Source of the DNA: Thalassotalea sp. Sam97
Lineage (GTDB): Bacteria > Pseudomonadota > Gammaproteobacteria > Enterobacterales > Alteromonadaceae
Length of the DNA: 64,000 nucleotides
Assembly: GCF_041379765.1 (NCBI RefSeq)
Contig: NZ_CP166919.1
Span: 434,001-498,000, forward strand
Reading direction: 5' to 3'
Position 1 is the first letter of the stretch. The number at the start of each line of letters is the position of its first letter. The notes beneath the pieces were generated by a model, which was given only the letters and a program-made list of their open reading frames with translations, made no database searches and was not told where the DNA came from. A program made the position numbers and the translations under genes. This document shows, one piece after another, positions 45,721 through 54,911 of the stretch.

Positions 45721-45751
45721 TGTTCAGTTTTGAACAGCTATCCCGTATAAT
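45721..45751 (+). promoter_or_regulatory. Candidate acnB promoter with 16-bp palindrome over the -35 region
   Basis: A perfect TATAAT lies at 45746-45751, 85 bp before acnB. The -35 position is covered by TGTTCA-GTTT-TGAACA (45721-45736), a perfect palindrome with 6-bp arms, but has no good -35 hexamer. This suggests an activator or repressor site; the factor is not recognisable to me. Confidence 0.45.
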
Positions 45752-45835
45752 TTATGCGGTTAAAAATTTATTTCCCAAACAGAATGCTTGTTCGTCGAAA
45801 CAAGCGAATTGTTGAATTCATGAGAGGAAAGCACA

Positions 45836-48433
45836 GTGCTTCAAGAATATCGTAAACACGTAGAAGAACGTGCAGCTGAAGGTATTGTTCCAAAGCCTTT
45901 AGATGCAGAACAAGTAGCGCAATTAGTTGAGCTAGTTAAGAACCCACCAGCAGGTGAAGAAGAGTTTTTATTAGACCTATTAACCAACCGTGTACCACCA
46001 GGCGTAGATGACGCGGCATACGTTAAAGCGGGTTTCTTAGCTGCTGTTGCTAAAGGTGAAGCAAGCTCGCCAATTTTAAGCGCAGAGCGTGCGGTTGAAC
46101 TATTAGGTACTATGTTAGGTGGTTACAACATTCAACCTATGATTGACCTATTAGATGACGAAGCGTTAGCGGAAGTTGCCGGTAAAGGTTTATCAAAAAC
46201 CTTACTAATGTTCGATGCATTCTATGACGTAAAAGAAAAAGCAGAAGCGGGTAACGCACAAGCGAAAGCGGTTATGGAATCTTGGGCAAACGGTGAATGG
46301 TTCACTAACCGTGACAAAGTTGCTGAAAAAATCACTGTAAAAGTATTTAAAGTAACTGGCGAAACCAACACCGATGACCTTTCTCCGGCACCAGATGCAT
46401 GGTCTCGTCCTGATATCCCTCTGCATGCAAAAGCAATGCTTAAAATGTCTCGTGACGGTATCAACCCTGATGAAGACGGCACTGTTGGTCCAATAGCCCA
46501 AATCGAAGAGCTACAAAAAGACGGCATTCAACTAGCATACGTTGGTGATGTTGTGGGTACCGGTTCATCTCGTAAGTCAGCGACTAACTCTGTTCTTTGG
46601 TTCATGGGTGAAGACATCCCTTACGTACCAAATAAGCGTGGTGGCGGTGTATGTTTAGGTGGCAAAATTGCGCCAATCTTCTACAACACTATGGAAGACT
46701 CAGGGGCACTACCAATTGAGCTAGATGTGCAAGCGATGAACATGGGTGACGTAATTGACATCTTCCCTTACGAAGGTGTTGTTAAGCGCTCTGGTACTGA
46801 CGAAGTTATCTCTACGTTTGAACTAAGCCCGGTACTTCTTGACGAAGTTCGCGCGGGTGGTCGTATTCCACTAATCATTGGTCGTGGCTTAACTGGCCGT
46901 GCTCGTGAAGCGTTAGGTCTAGGTGAAACTGACTTATTCGCAAAACCTGTGGACGTAGTAGATTCTGGTAAAGGTTTTACCCTTGCTCAGAAAATGGTTG
47001 GTAAAGCATGTGGCGTTGAAGGTGTTCGCGCGGGTCAATACTGTGAACCGAAAATGACTACAGTAGGTTCGCAAGATACCACCGGTCCTATGACGCGTGA
47101 CGAGCTTAAAGACTTAGCATGTTTAGGTTTCTCTGCAGACTTAACGATGCAGTCTTTCTGTCACACCTCTGCATACCCTAAGCCAGTTGACGTGCAAACT
47201 CACCACACCTTACCGGACTTCATCATGAACCGTGGTGGTGTATCGCTTCGCCCAGGTGACGGTGTAATCCACTCTTGGTTAAACCGTATGTTGTTACCAG
47301 ATACTGTTGGTACTGGTGGTGACTCTCACACCCGTTTCCCACTAGGTATTTCATTCCCTGCGGGTTCTGGCCTAGTAGCATTTGCCGCAGCAACAGGTGT
47401 TATGCCTCTTGATATGCCAGAATCGGTATTGGTTCGTTTTAAAGGTGAAATGCAGCCAGGTATCACGTTACGTGATCTTGTACATGCTATCCCTTACTAC
47501 GGTATCAAGAACGGCCTATTAACGGTTGAAAAAGCAGGTAAGATCAACGAATTCTCTGGTCGTGTACTAGAAATTGAAGGTCTTAAGGGCTTAACTGTTG
47601 AGCAAGCGTTCGAATTATCAGATGCATCTGCTGAACGTTCAGCTGCAGGTTGTACAATCAAGCTAGAAGAAGACGCAGTTAAAGAATACCTTGAGTCTAA
47701 CATCGTTATGCTTAAGTGGATGATTTCTGAAGGTTACGGTGATGTTCGTACTATTGAGCGTCGTATTAAAGGTATGGAAGAGTGGTTAGCGAACCCGTCT
47801 CTGATGGAAGCTGACGCAGACGCTGAATACGCGCATGTACTAGAAATCGACCTTGCTGACATCAAAGAGCCAATCGTTTGTTGTCCAAACGATCCAGATG
47901 ACGCTAAGTTATTGTCAGAAGTTGCTGGCGACAATGTTGATGAAGTATTCATCGGTTCTTGTATGACCAACATCGGTCACTTCCGTGCGGCAGGTAAACT
48001 ACTAGAAGGCTTTGGTGGTGCGTTATCTACTCGTATGTGGGTTGCTCCTCCTACTAAGATGGACCGCGATCAGTTAACTGAAGAAGGCTACTACTCAATC
48101 TACGGTAAGTCAGGTGTTCGTATTGAAACTCCAGGCTGTTCACTGTGTATGGGTAACCAAGCACGTGTTGCTGATAAAGCAACGGTACTATCTACCTCTA
48201 CGCGTAACTTCCCGAACCGTCTAGGTACAGGTGCGAATGTTTACTTAACGTCAGCTGAACTTGCGGCAGTAGGTGCAATCGTTGGTCACTTACCAACTGT
48301 TGAAGAGTACATGGAATACGCTAAGAAGATCGATGCAACAGCAGCCGATACTTACCGTTACCTAAACTTCCATAAGATGGAAAGCTACACTAAGAAAGCG
48401 AAAGAAGTGGTTATCGCACAAAACGTTGCGTAA
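45836..48433 (+). CDS. acnB: Aconitate hydratase B
   Basis: AcnB is the main TCA-cycle aconitase, interconverting citrate and isocitrate with a 4Fe-4S cluster. The 865-residue product (E. coli 865) begins M-L-Q-E-Y-R-K-H-V-E-E-R-A-A-E-G from a GTG after GAGGAAAG. The HEAT-like domain is N-terminal, and cluster cysteines lie in S-C-M-T-N and P-G-C-S-L-C-M-G-N-Q. AcnB apoprotein also binds mRNA in E. coli. yacL follows, as in E. coli. Confidence 0.98.
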   Translation: MLQEYRKHVEERAAEGIVPKPLDAEQVAQLVELVKNPPAGEEEFLLDLLTNRVPPGVDDAAYVKAGFLAAVAKGEASSPILSAERAVELLGTMLGGYNIQPMIDLLDDEALAEVAGKGLSKTLLMFDAFYDVKEKAEAGNAQAKAVMESWANGEWFTNRDKVAEKITVKVFKVTGETNTDDLSPAPDAWSRPDIPLHAKAMLKMSRDGINPDEDGTVGPIAQIEELQKDGIQLAYVGDVVGTGSSRKSATNSVLWFMGEDIPYVPNKRGGGVCLGGKIAPIFYNTMEDSGALPIELDVQAMNMGDVIDIFPYEGVVKRSGTDEVISTFELSPVLLDEVRAGGRIPLIIGRGLTGRAREALGLGETDLFAKPVDVVDSGKGFTLAQKMVGKACGVEGVRAGQYCEPKMTTVGSQDTTGPMTRDELKDLACLGFSADLTMQSFCHTSAYPKPVDVQTHHTLPDFIMNRGGVSLRPGDGVIHSWLNRMLLPDTVGTGGDSHTRFPLGISFPAGSGLVAFAAATGVMPLDMPESVLVRFKGEMQPGITLRDLVHAIPYYGIKNGLLTVEKAGKINEFSGRVLEIEGLKGLTVEQAFELSDASAERSAAGCTIKLEEDAVKEYLESNIVMLKWMISEGYGDVRTIERRIKGMEEWLANPSLMEADADAEYAHVLEIDLADIKEPIVCCPNDPDDAKLLSEVAGDNVDEVFIGSCMTNIGHFRAAGKLLEGFGGALSTRMWVAPPTKMDRDQLTEEGYYSIYGKSGVRIETPGCSLCMGNQARVADKATVLSTSTRNFPNRLGTGANVYLTSAELAAVGAIVGHLPTVEEYMEYAKKIDATAADTYRYLNFHKMESYTKKAKEVVIAQNVA

Positions 48434-48482
48434 TAACTATTGTTACATGATTAGCTAAGGTTTTTAGCTAACATTTATTCGT

Positions 48483-48509
48483 AAAAAGGTCGCGTAAGCG
48501 ACCTTTTTT
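48483..48509 (+). terminator. Intrinsic terminator of acnB
   Basis: AAAAAGGTCGC (48483-48493) and GCGACCTTTTT (48498-48508) form a perfect 11-bp stem with a 4-base loop and T-run, 50 bp after the acnB stop. Confidence 0.92.
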
Positions 48510-48650
48510 ATGGGCGAAATTTATCAGGCTGTAATATTGTGACACTCATACCTGTAGCAGTGTGAGCAAAGTACTTTTTAGCTGCCATATGCTAGCCTGT
48601 TTCCCTTATAATATAAGACGCTACCCCTTTACCAAATTTACGTGGACATC

Positions 48651-49043
48651 ATGGAATATACTTTTCGTTCTGACTTTATTACGGCTAAAGCCACGGCTGA
48701 ATTTAACTATGAGCATCAAATCATAGCCTATTGGTTGGAAAATGAAGTTGCTGACAATAAGCTAAAGTTAACCGAAATCATTGCACAATTAGAGCAATTA
48801 ACAGAGAATAATCAAGAGCTTGAGTTGCCTGGGCAAGAGTACTCAATTTTGATCGAAGACGGTGAGGTTTACGTATCAGCTAACGCAACCTTACATGCCG
48901 AATCATTACCTGAGCATTTGCCCGAGTATTTACAAAGCGATGTTGATGACTTTGAACAAAACCAACAGGCATCATGTGGTTTAGAAGACTTTTTACAGAT
49001 GTTGAACGATTGGCGCGAATTTTTATTAAATTATCATCGTTAA
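48651..49043 (+). CDS. yacL: UPF0231 family protein YacL
   Basis: This 130-residue acidic cytoplasmic protein is of unknown function. It matches E. coli YacL, which also follows acnB: M-x-Y-x-F at the start, E-Y-S-I/L-x-I-E-D-G-E-V-Y-V-x-A-N in the middle, and C-G-L-E-D-F-L-Q-x-L-x-x-W-R-x-F near the end. I chose the ATG at 48651; a GTG at 48642 is in frame. Family membership is well supported; function is not known. Confidence 0.9.
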   Translation: MEYTFRSDFITAKATAEFNYEHQIIAYWLENEVADNKLKLTEIIAQLEQLTENNQELELPGQEYSILIEDGEVYVSANATLHAESLPEHLPEYLQSDVDDFEQNQQASCGLEDFLQMLNDWREFLLNYHR

Positions 49044-49211
49044 TGACGACTGATTTTTATCAACCCGATGCAGCAAATACTTACCAAAACGTTTCTTTAT
49101 TCGATATGTTTAGGTAAACATGCAATCGCTAGGTGCTCGAGTGACAACAGGTAGGCTATCAACCTATAAGTGGGACTAACTAGGTAACAGATTTTAATAC
49201 TGGATAACATA

Positions 49212-50444
49212 ATGACACAACAACCTCAGACACAAACCAGCAAGCCATCTCGATTAAAGCGTATTGTTTTACCAATCATCATTGTTGTTGTTGGTTTGCT
49301 GGTGATGGGGGTATTGTCATCGATGGCACCTGCTCCCGAGAAAAAGCCAAGCGATGCTAAACCACCATTGGTATCGGTAATGGATATTAAAACGGATGAT
49401 GTCACATTTTATGTTACCAGCCAGGGTAGCGTCATGCCACGAACCGAAACACTGTTGATTTCGGAAGTGGCAGGGCAAGTGATTTATGTGTCTGACAAGC
49501 TAAGAGTCGGCGGGTATTTCAGTAAAGGTGAAATATTACTTGAAGTTGACCCTATTGTTTATGAAGTAAATGTGCTGCAAGCACAATCGCGATTAGAGTC
49601 AGCGCAAGCTTCTTTCATAGAAGAGCAGGCTCGCGCAGAGCAAGCCAAACAAGAATGGCAATTAACTGGTAAGCCATTATCTAAAGCGCCTATATTAGCG
49701 TTACGTAAACCACAAGTACAAAAGGCGCAAGCCGATGTCAAAGCAGCTAAAGCCGATTTAAAAGAAGCACAAACCAAATTAGCCCGAACGAAAATTAAAG
49801 CCCCTTATGATGCGCTGATAGCAGAAAAACATGTCGATATCGGTCAGTACGTGTCAACGGGAAGTCAATTGGCGAAAACGTATGCGATAGATTACGCAGA
49901 AGTTCGCTTGCCAATTAAACAAGCTGATTTACAGTATTTACGCTTACCAAAGCTTAATCGCCCGACTGAGCAGATCAGTAAGGTAACCCTCAGTGCACAA
50001 CAAGGCCAAATAGCTCAGCAATGGTCATCGTTTGTGGCTCGCTATGAAGGCGTAGTGAGTAATGAGTCTCGGGTACACTACCTCGTTGCGCAAATTGATG
50101 ATCCGTATAATTTGAATAACCAAGAAAGCGATAGCGAAGCACGTATGGGCATGTTTGTTCGTGCCAGTATTGAAGGCAAGTTAGCACGTAATGTGGTGAT
50201 CTTACCTCAACAAGTTATTCATGGCGCTGATACCGTCTATGTCGTTGAGAAGGATAATACTTTAAGCGTGGTTAATGTTGATATTTTGCGTGCCGAAGGC
50301 AATCGAGTCTACGTTAAGAATACTTTTACCCCCAAGCAACGCATTATTACCAGTAATTTGCGTACCGCCATACCGGGGATGCCTGTGCGTATCGAGGGTG
50401 AAAAGCAAACAACGAACGATGATACCTTGCTAGCGGGAGAATAA
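49212..50444 (+). CDS. RND efflux periplasmic adaptor (HlyD / membrane fusion protein)
   Basis: This is a 410-residue adaptor with one N-terminal membrane anchor (about residues 18-38), a biotinyl-lipoyl-like hairpin domain split by a coiled-coil (about 110-195, rich in Ala, Gln and Lys), and beta-barrel and membrane-proximal domains. A-P-Y-D-A-L-I-A-E-K-H-V-D-I-G-Q-Y-V is the typical second lipoyl half. It lacks a lipobox. It precedes the RND pump gene by 4 bp, so the two form one pump. Substrate not predictable. No TolC-type gene is adjacent. Confidence 0.92.
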   Translation: MTQQPQTQTSKPSRLKRIVLPIIIVVVGLLVMGVLSSMAPAPEKKPSDAKPPLVSVMDIKTDDVTFYVTSQGSVMPRTETLLISEVAGQVIYVSDKLRVGGYFSKGEILLEVDPIVYEVNVLQAQSRLESAQASFIEEQARAEQAKQEWQLTGKPLSKAPILALRKPQVQKAQADVKAAKADLKEAQTKLARTKIKAPYDALIAEKHVDIGQYVSTGSQLAKTYAIDYAEVRLPIKQADLQYLRLPKLNRPTEQISKVTLSAQQGQIAQQWSSFVARYEGVVSNESRVHYLVAQIDDPYNLNNQESDSEARMGMFVRASIEGKLARNVVILPQQVIHGADTVYVVEKDNTLSVVNVDILRAEGNRVYVKNTFTPKQRIITSNLRTAIPGMPVRIEGEKQTTNDDTLLAGE

Positions 50445-50448
50445 CACA

Positions 50449-53400
50449 ATGGCCGCCATACAAGAAAAGTTAACAGGATTAATCGCTTGGTTTGCTAGAA
50501 ACCACGTTGCCGCCAATTTATTGATGATATTTATCATCATTATGGGTAGCTATTCCTACAGTACCATCACCAAGAAAATGTTTCCCGAGTTTAGTCCCAA
50601 TACCATTATGATCCAGGTGGTGCATTTAGGGGCGTCACCCGCCGATGTTGAGCAGTCAGTTGTTTTGCAAATTGAAGAGAAGCTGGAAAACATCCAAGGC
50701 CTTAAACGTATCACCTCCGAAGCCACCGAGGGCTTGGCATCGATCACCATTGAAATAAATTCGGGCTATTCGTTGCAAGATAAACTCGATGAAGTACAGA
50801 TGCAGGTAGATACCATTACCACATTTCCAGCCCAAATTGAGCGCCCGTTGGTGATGAAACAAGAATTTCAAATGGATGTGATGTGGGTGTCGGTTAACGG
50901 CGATATGGATCGACGCACTCGCCAAGAGCTGGCGCAAGACATTAAAGATGAAATCATTGCCTTACCTGATGTTAATATTGCCGAAGTTGTCGGCTTGCGT
51001 GATTATGAAATTTCAGTGGAAATCTCTGAACTTAAATTACTTGAATACGGTTTAAGTTTTGATGAAATATCACAGGCCATTAAGCGTTCATCACTGGATT
51101 TACCCGGTGGTACTATCAAATCGTCAGGCGGTTACATTCAATTAAGAACGGATGGCCAAGCCTACACCGGCAGAGAGTTCTCGGATTTGGTACTGCGCAC
51201 CAACCCAGACGGTACCCGTTTAACCTTAGGTGATATTGCTACCGTTAAAGATACCTTTGTTGAGGATGAGGGCTTCGCTCGGTTTGATGGTAAAAACACC
51301 ACCAGCATTCGTATTCGCTCGACCAGTAACCAAAACGATTTAGCCATCGCTGAACAAGTTTATGATTATGTCGAACGCAAACAGCAAACTTTGCCTCCTG
51401 GGGTGAATATTGATGTATTCGCCGATTCATCATTTTATTTATCAGAACGCTTAAATATGATGATCAGTAACTTAGCATTGGGTGCCTTGTTAGTATTCAT
51501 TGTTCTAACACTGTTTTTGCGAATACGCGTTGCTTTTTGGGTTATGGTCGGTATTCCCATTTGTTTCTTGGGCGCATTTACCTTTATGCCACTGTTAGGT
51601 GAATGGTCAGTGACCATTAACTTACTGAGCTTGTTCGCCTTTATTATGGTGCTTGGTATTGTTGTTGATGACGCGATTGTTATTGGCGAGAGTGTTTATA
51701 GTGAAATTCAGCATAAAGGTCACAGTGTCGATAACGTCATTCGCGGTGCTCATCGAGTTGCTATGCCGGCAACATTTGGTGTACTAACGACTATCGCGGC
51801 CTTTGCGCCATTATTATTTATCGATTCCAATATTAGTGGCTTTTTCCGAGCCATCGCCATTGTGGTGATTTTGTGTTTATTGTTTTCGATTATCGAGTCA
51901 AAATGGATTTTGCCGGCGCATTTAGCACGGATGAACTTTAAAGAAATCGACCCAGACAATGCGCATATTGTCCACAGAGTGCAATTACGCTTTAAAGCAT
52001 GGCTAGATAAATTTATTAAAACCCGTTACCAACCATTGCTGCGCACCGCATTGCGTGCTCGCTATAACACCATGGCAGTGTTTATTGCTTTGTTCTTTAT
52101 TTCCATTGGGTTGATTCAAGGTTCATTAGTCAAAACAGAGTTTTTCCCAACGGTACCAAGTGATTTTATTCAAGGTCAGTTAGTCATGGAAGATGGCACC
52201 GCGCCAGAGCGTCGTAATGCGGCACTGGAACGTGTAGCCCAAGCGGGGTATCAAGTTGCCGAAAATAATGTCCATAACGGTGAAGGCTTCTTACAGCACT
52301 TAATGGTGTATACCAACGGAAACTTAGCAGGCGGCTTTATGATGGAACTTAATAAAGCCGAACAAAGGGAGTTAGATGCCTTTGCCATAGAAAAATTATG
52401 GCGCCAACAAATTGGTGAAATCCCGGGGGTTAAAGAGTTGCGGTTATTTGCCGGTACAAACACCGGCGGTGGTGCGGCGCTTGAATTTCAACTAAATGGT
52501 AGCGATGAATATCAGCTTGAACAGGCGGGTATTGAAGTACAAGAAAAACTGGCGGAGTACGATGGTGTTTATGATATTCGCAACTCATTTAGCCGTGGTA
52601 GTGAAGAAATTAAGTTGTCGATTCGCCCAGAAGCAGAAGTACTTGGGATTAGCTTATCGGACTTAGCCAAACAGGTACGCCAAGCGTTCTATGGTGATGA
52701 AGCACAGCGTATTCAGCGTGGTCGCGATGAAGTCAAAGTCATGGTGCGTTATCCTGAAAGTGATCGTCGCTCACTGAGTGATTTAGAGAACATGTGGGTG
52801 CGTACACCAACCGGTAGCGAGGTGCCATTTTATCAGGTAGCGGATATTGAAATAGGCCAGGGCTTTTCAAAAATCACTCGTATCAACAATAAACGTACCG
52901 TGGTGATCCGTGCCGAAATCGATAGTGAAAAAGTAGAATCTCGGAAAATTTTGGCGGAATTTAATAATGATATTATCCCCAATATTTTGGCTCGTTACCC
53001 ATCGGTTGCCTACGGCATGGAAGGGGCAACCAAAGAGCAACAAGACTTTGCCATGCAACTTGGCTTTTCCGCAGCAACGGCGCTGTTTTTAATATACTGT
53101 TTAATCGCTATTCCAACCAAGTCGTACAGCCAACCATTGGTGATTATGTCAGTGATCCCATTTGGGATTATTGGCGCTATTTGGGGGCATATGATTTTAG
53201 GCAAAACCATCAACATGATGTCAATGTATGGGTTTATCGCACTTTCTGGTGTTGTGGTGAATGATTCGTTGATTTTGGTCGATTTTATTAATCGCGCCAA
53301 GCAGTCAGGCAAGCGCATGCATGACATTGTTGTTGACGCCGGTATGCTACGTTTTCGGGCAATCTTGTTGACCTCATTAACGACATTTTTCGGTATTTTG

Positions 53401-53586
53401 CCGATCTACTTTGAAACCAGTTTGCAGGCGCAATTTATCATTCCTATGGCGATTTCATTAGGCTTTGGTATTATGTTTGCAACCGTTATTACACTGTTCT
53501 TAATTCCGGCGTTGTATATGATCCGCGAAGATATTCGCCATAAACTCAAGCGCACTAAGGTTAAGGTTGCAGAAATAGCGGGTTAA
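50449..53586 (+). CDS. RND-family efflux transporter permease
   Basis: This 1045-residue inner-membrane pump has the RND layout: a membrane helix, a large periplasmic loop, six helices, a second loop and five helices. The proton-relay segment V-L-G-I-V-V-D-D-A-I-V-I-G-E is in TM4, and S-G-V-V-V-N-D-S-L-I-L-V-D-F is its counterpart in TM10. It resembles the AcrB/MdtB-like group found in marine gammaproteobacteria rather than heavy-metal CzcA pumps, but substrate cannot be assigned. It is paired with the adaptor just upstream and followed by a hydrolase gene 47 bp later. Confidence 0.93.
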   Translation: MAAIQEKLTGLIAWFARNHVAANLLMIFIIIMGSYSYSTITKKMFPEFSPNTIMIQVVHLGASPADVEQSVVLQIEEKLENIQGLKRITSEATEGLASITIEINSGYSLQDKLDEVQMQVDTITTFPAQIERPLVMKQEFQMDVMWVSVNGDMDRRTRQELAQDIKDEIIALPDVNIAEVVGLRDYEISVEISELKLLEYGLSFDEISQAIKRSSLDLPGGTIKSSGGYIQLRTDGQAYTGREFSDLVLRTNPDGTRLTLGDIATVKDTFVEDEGFARFDGKNTTSIRIRSTSNQNDLAIAEQVYDYVERKQQTLPPGVNIDVFADSSFYLSERLNMMISNLALGALLVFIVLTLFLRIRVAFWVMVGIPICFLGAFTFMPLLGEWSVTINLLSLFAFIMVLGIVVDDAIVIGESVYSEIQHKGHSVDNVIRGAHRVAMPATFGVLTTIAAFAPLLFIDSNISGFFRAIAIVVILCLLFSIIESKWILPAHLARMNFKEIDPDNAHIVHRVQLRFKAWLDKFIKTRYQPLLRTALRARYNTMAVFIALFFISIGLIQGSLVKTEFFPTVPSDFIQGQLVMEDGTAPERRNAALERVAQAGYQVAENNVHNGEGFLQHLMVYTNGNLAGGFMMELNKAEQRELDAFAIEKLWRQQIGEIPGVKELRLFAGTNTGGGAALEFQLNGSDEYQLEQAGIEVQEKLAEYDGVYDIRNSFSRGSEEIKLSIRPEAEVLGISLSDLAKQVRQAFYGDEAQRIQRGRDEVKVMVRYPESDRRSLSDLENMWVRTPTGSEVPFYQVADIEIGQGFSKITRINNKRTVVIRAEIDSEKVESRKILAEFNNDIIPNILARYPSVAYGMEGATKEQQDFAMQLGFSAATALFLIYCLIAIPTKSYSQPLVIMSVIPFGIIGAIWGHMILGKTINMMSMYGFIALSGVVVNDSLILVDFINRAKQSGKRMHDIVVDAGMLRFRAILLTSLTTFFGILPIYFETSLQAQFIIPMAISLGFGIMFATVITLFLIPALYMIREDIRHKLKRTKVKVAEIAG

Positions 53587-53633
53587 CATGGTCATCACAG
53601 TATGAATAAGCAAGTGAATATCAGGGGCGTATA

Positions 53634-54260
53634 ATGAAAATAGTCATATTACATGGGTTGTTTATGAATAAGCTCATTATGGCGCCGCTGGCGTTACGTC
53701 TCGAGCAGCTTGGCTATAATGTCGTTAATATTTCATACCCGAGCACTAATGCCGATAAATCACGTTTATTCGAGCATATTGACGAGCAAGTAGGTGAGGG
53801 GCCGGCGGTACTGCTTGGCCATTCATTAGGTGGTTTAGTGATAACGGACTATCTTGTTCATCAAGATGTGTCGGTTGAGCGTGTGCCTATGGTCATTACC
53901 TTAGGCACGCCACATCAAGGCGCACAAATTGCCAAAGACATGAAGCGGGTGAATATTGATAACCTACTAGGTTCATCAACCCAATTTGGCTTATTACCAA
54001 CCGATATGTCAAAAACTTGGCCGGTTCCGCAAAAATTGATATCGATCGCCGGTAAGGTAAAACTCGGTGCAAGGCCATTACTCGATCGAGTATGGCGCGA
54101 CGAGATTGAGGAATCGGATGGTACGGTAAGCATTAATGAAACGCAAATTCCCGGTATGAGTGAACACATTGTCGTTAAGCACTCTCATACCTCGATGGTA
54201 TACTCTCGAGAAGTGGTGAATATTATCGATAAACAATGTAAAGCATTAAATCTAGCTTAG
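53634..54260 (+). CDS. Small alpha/beta hydrolase (PGAP1/lipase-like)
   Basis: This 208-residue alpha/beta-hydrolase has the N-terminal strand V-I-L-H-G-L-F, the nucleophile elbow G-H-S-L-G-G at about residues 61-66, an acidic residue in E-E-S-D-G-T-V-S, and a C-terminal H-S-H-T-S-M. This resembles the lipase/PGAP1-like esterases. No signal peptide is visible, so it is probably cytoplasmic. It lies 47 bp after the RND pump on the same strand and may be co-transcribed. Substrate unknown. Confidence 0.82.
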   Translation: MKIVILHGLFMNKLIMAPLALRLEQLGYNVVNISYPSTNADKSRLFEHIDEQVGEGPAVLLGHSLGGLVITDYLVHQDVSVERVPMVITLGTPHQGAQIAKDMKRVNIDNLLGSSTQFGLLPTDMSKTWPVPQKLISIAGKVKLGARPLLDRVWRDEIEESDGTVSINETQIPGMSEHIVVKHSHTSMVYSREVVNIIDKQCKALNLA

Positions 54261-54410
54261 TTACTCTTACTAAACACAATATAGCGTGGCCTTAAAATCC
54301 ACCTCTTAATACCTCTGTGCCATTTTTGGTACGTCTCTTTTACAGTTGATATTTTCAGCTTAAATGTTACACCCGCAAGTTCCGCTATTCTCCTACTTGT
54401 TCAAATATCC

Positions 54411-54448
54411 TGCACTTTGTTTGTGATTCGCTGCGCCAATACGGTGCA
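54411..54448 (+). promoter_or_regulatory. NtrC-like enhancer sites upstream of glnK
   Basis: TGCGCCAATACGGTGCA (54432-54448) differs by one base from the NtrC palindrome TGCACC-N5-GGTGCA. A weaker site, TGCACTTTGTTTGTGAT (54411-54427), lies 21 bp upstream, two helical turns away. Both are 63-115 bp upstream of the sigma54-like promoter, normal enhancer distance. Confidence 0.65.
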
Positions 54449-54510
54449 ATAGCGTTGGTGATATATGTTTCTTTGGTCTTAAGTTGTTGATTTTGTGTGT
54501 TTTTATTTTG

Positions 54511-54526
54511 TGGTACGTAACTTGTA
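54511..54526 (+). promoter_or_regulatory. Candidate sigma54 promoter of glnK-amtB
   Basis: TGGTACGTAACTTGTA matches the sigma54 -24/-12 consensus TGGCACG-N4-TTGCA except for T in place of C at two positions. It gives a start near 54537, 24 bp before the glnK ATG. Confidence 0.6.
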
Positions 54527-54560
54527 ATAGTTGTCCTAGCAACTACCTAAGGGGGCGATA

Positions 54561-54899
54561 ATGAAATTAATCAACGCAATAATTAAACCATTTAAATTGG
54601 ATGACGTCAGAGAAGCCATCTCTGAAGTCGGTGTCGAAGGCTTAACCGTATCAGAGGTACGCGGTTTTGGTCGTCAAAAAGGTCACACTGAGTTATATCG
54701 TGGTGCTGAGTATCAAGTAGACTTTCTGCCAAAAGTAAAGCTAGAAATCGCAGTAAAGGCTGAAGACGCAGAACGCGTCATTGAAGCAATTAGTAAGTCT
54801 GCTCATACCGGTAAAATCGGTGATGGTAAGATTTTTGTTTACGACTTAGAACAAGCGGTACGTATTCGTACTGGCGAACAAGACACTGCAGCACTTTAA
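54561..54899 (+). CDS. glnK: Nitrogen regulatory PII protein GlnK
   Basis: This 112-residue PII signal protein has the T-loop with the uridylylation tyrosine in E-L-Y51-R-G-A-E-Y, and the C-loop signature T-G-K-I-G-D-G-K-I-F-V. It senses 2-oxoglutarate and ATP/ADP and blocks AmtB when nitrogen is ample. Linkage to amtB (12-bp gap) supports GlnK rather than GlnB. AAGGGGG precedes the ATG. Confidence 0.95.
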   Translation: MKLINAIIKPFKLDDVREAISEVGVEGLTVSEVRGFGRQKGHTELYRGAEYQVDFLPKVKLEIAVKAEDAERVIEAISKSAHTGKIGDGKIFVYDLEQAVRIRTGEQDTAAL

Positions 54900-54911
54900 T
54901 AGGGGGATACA

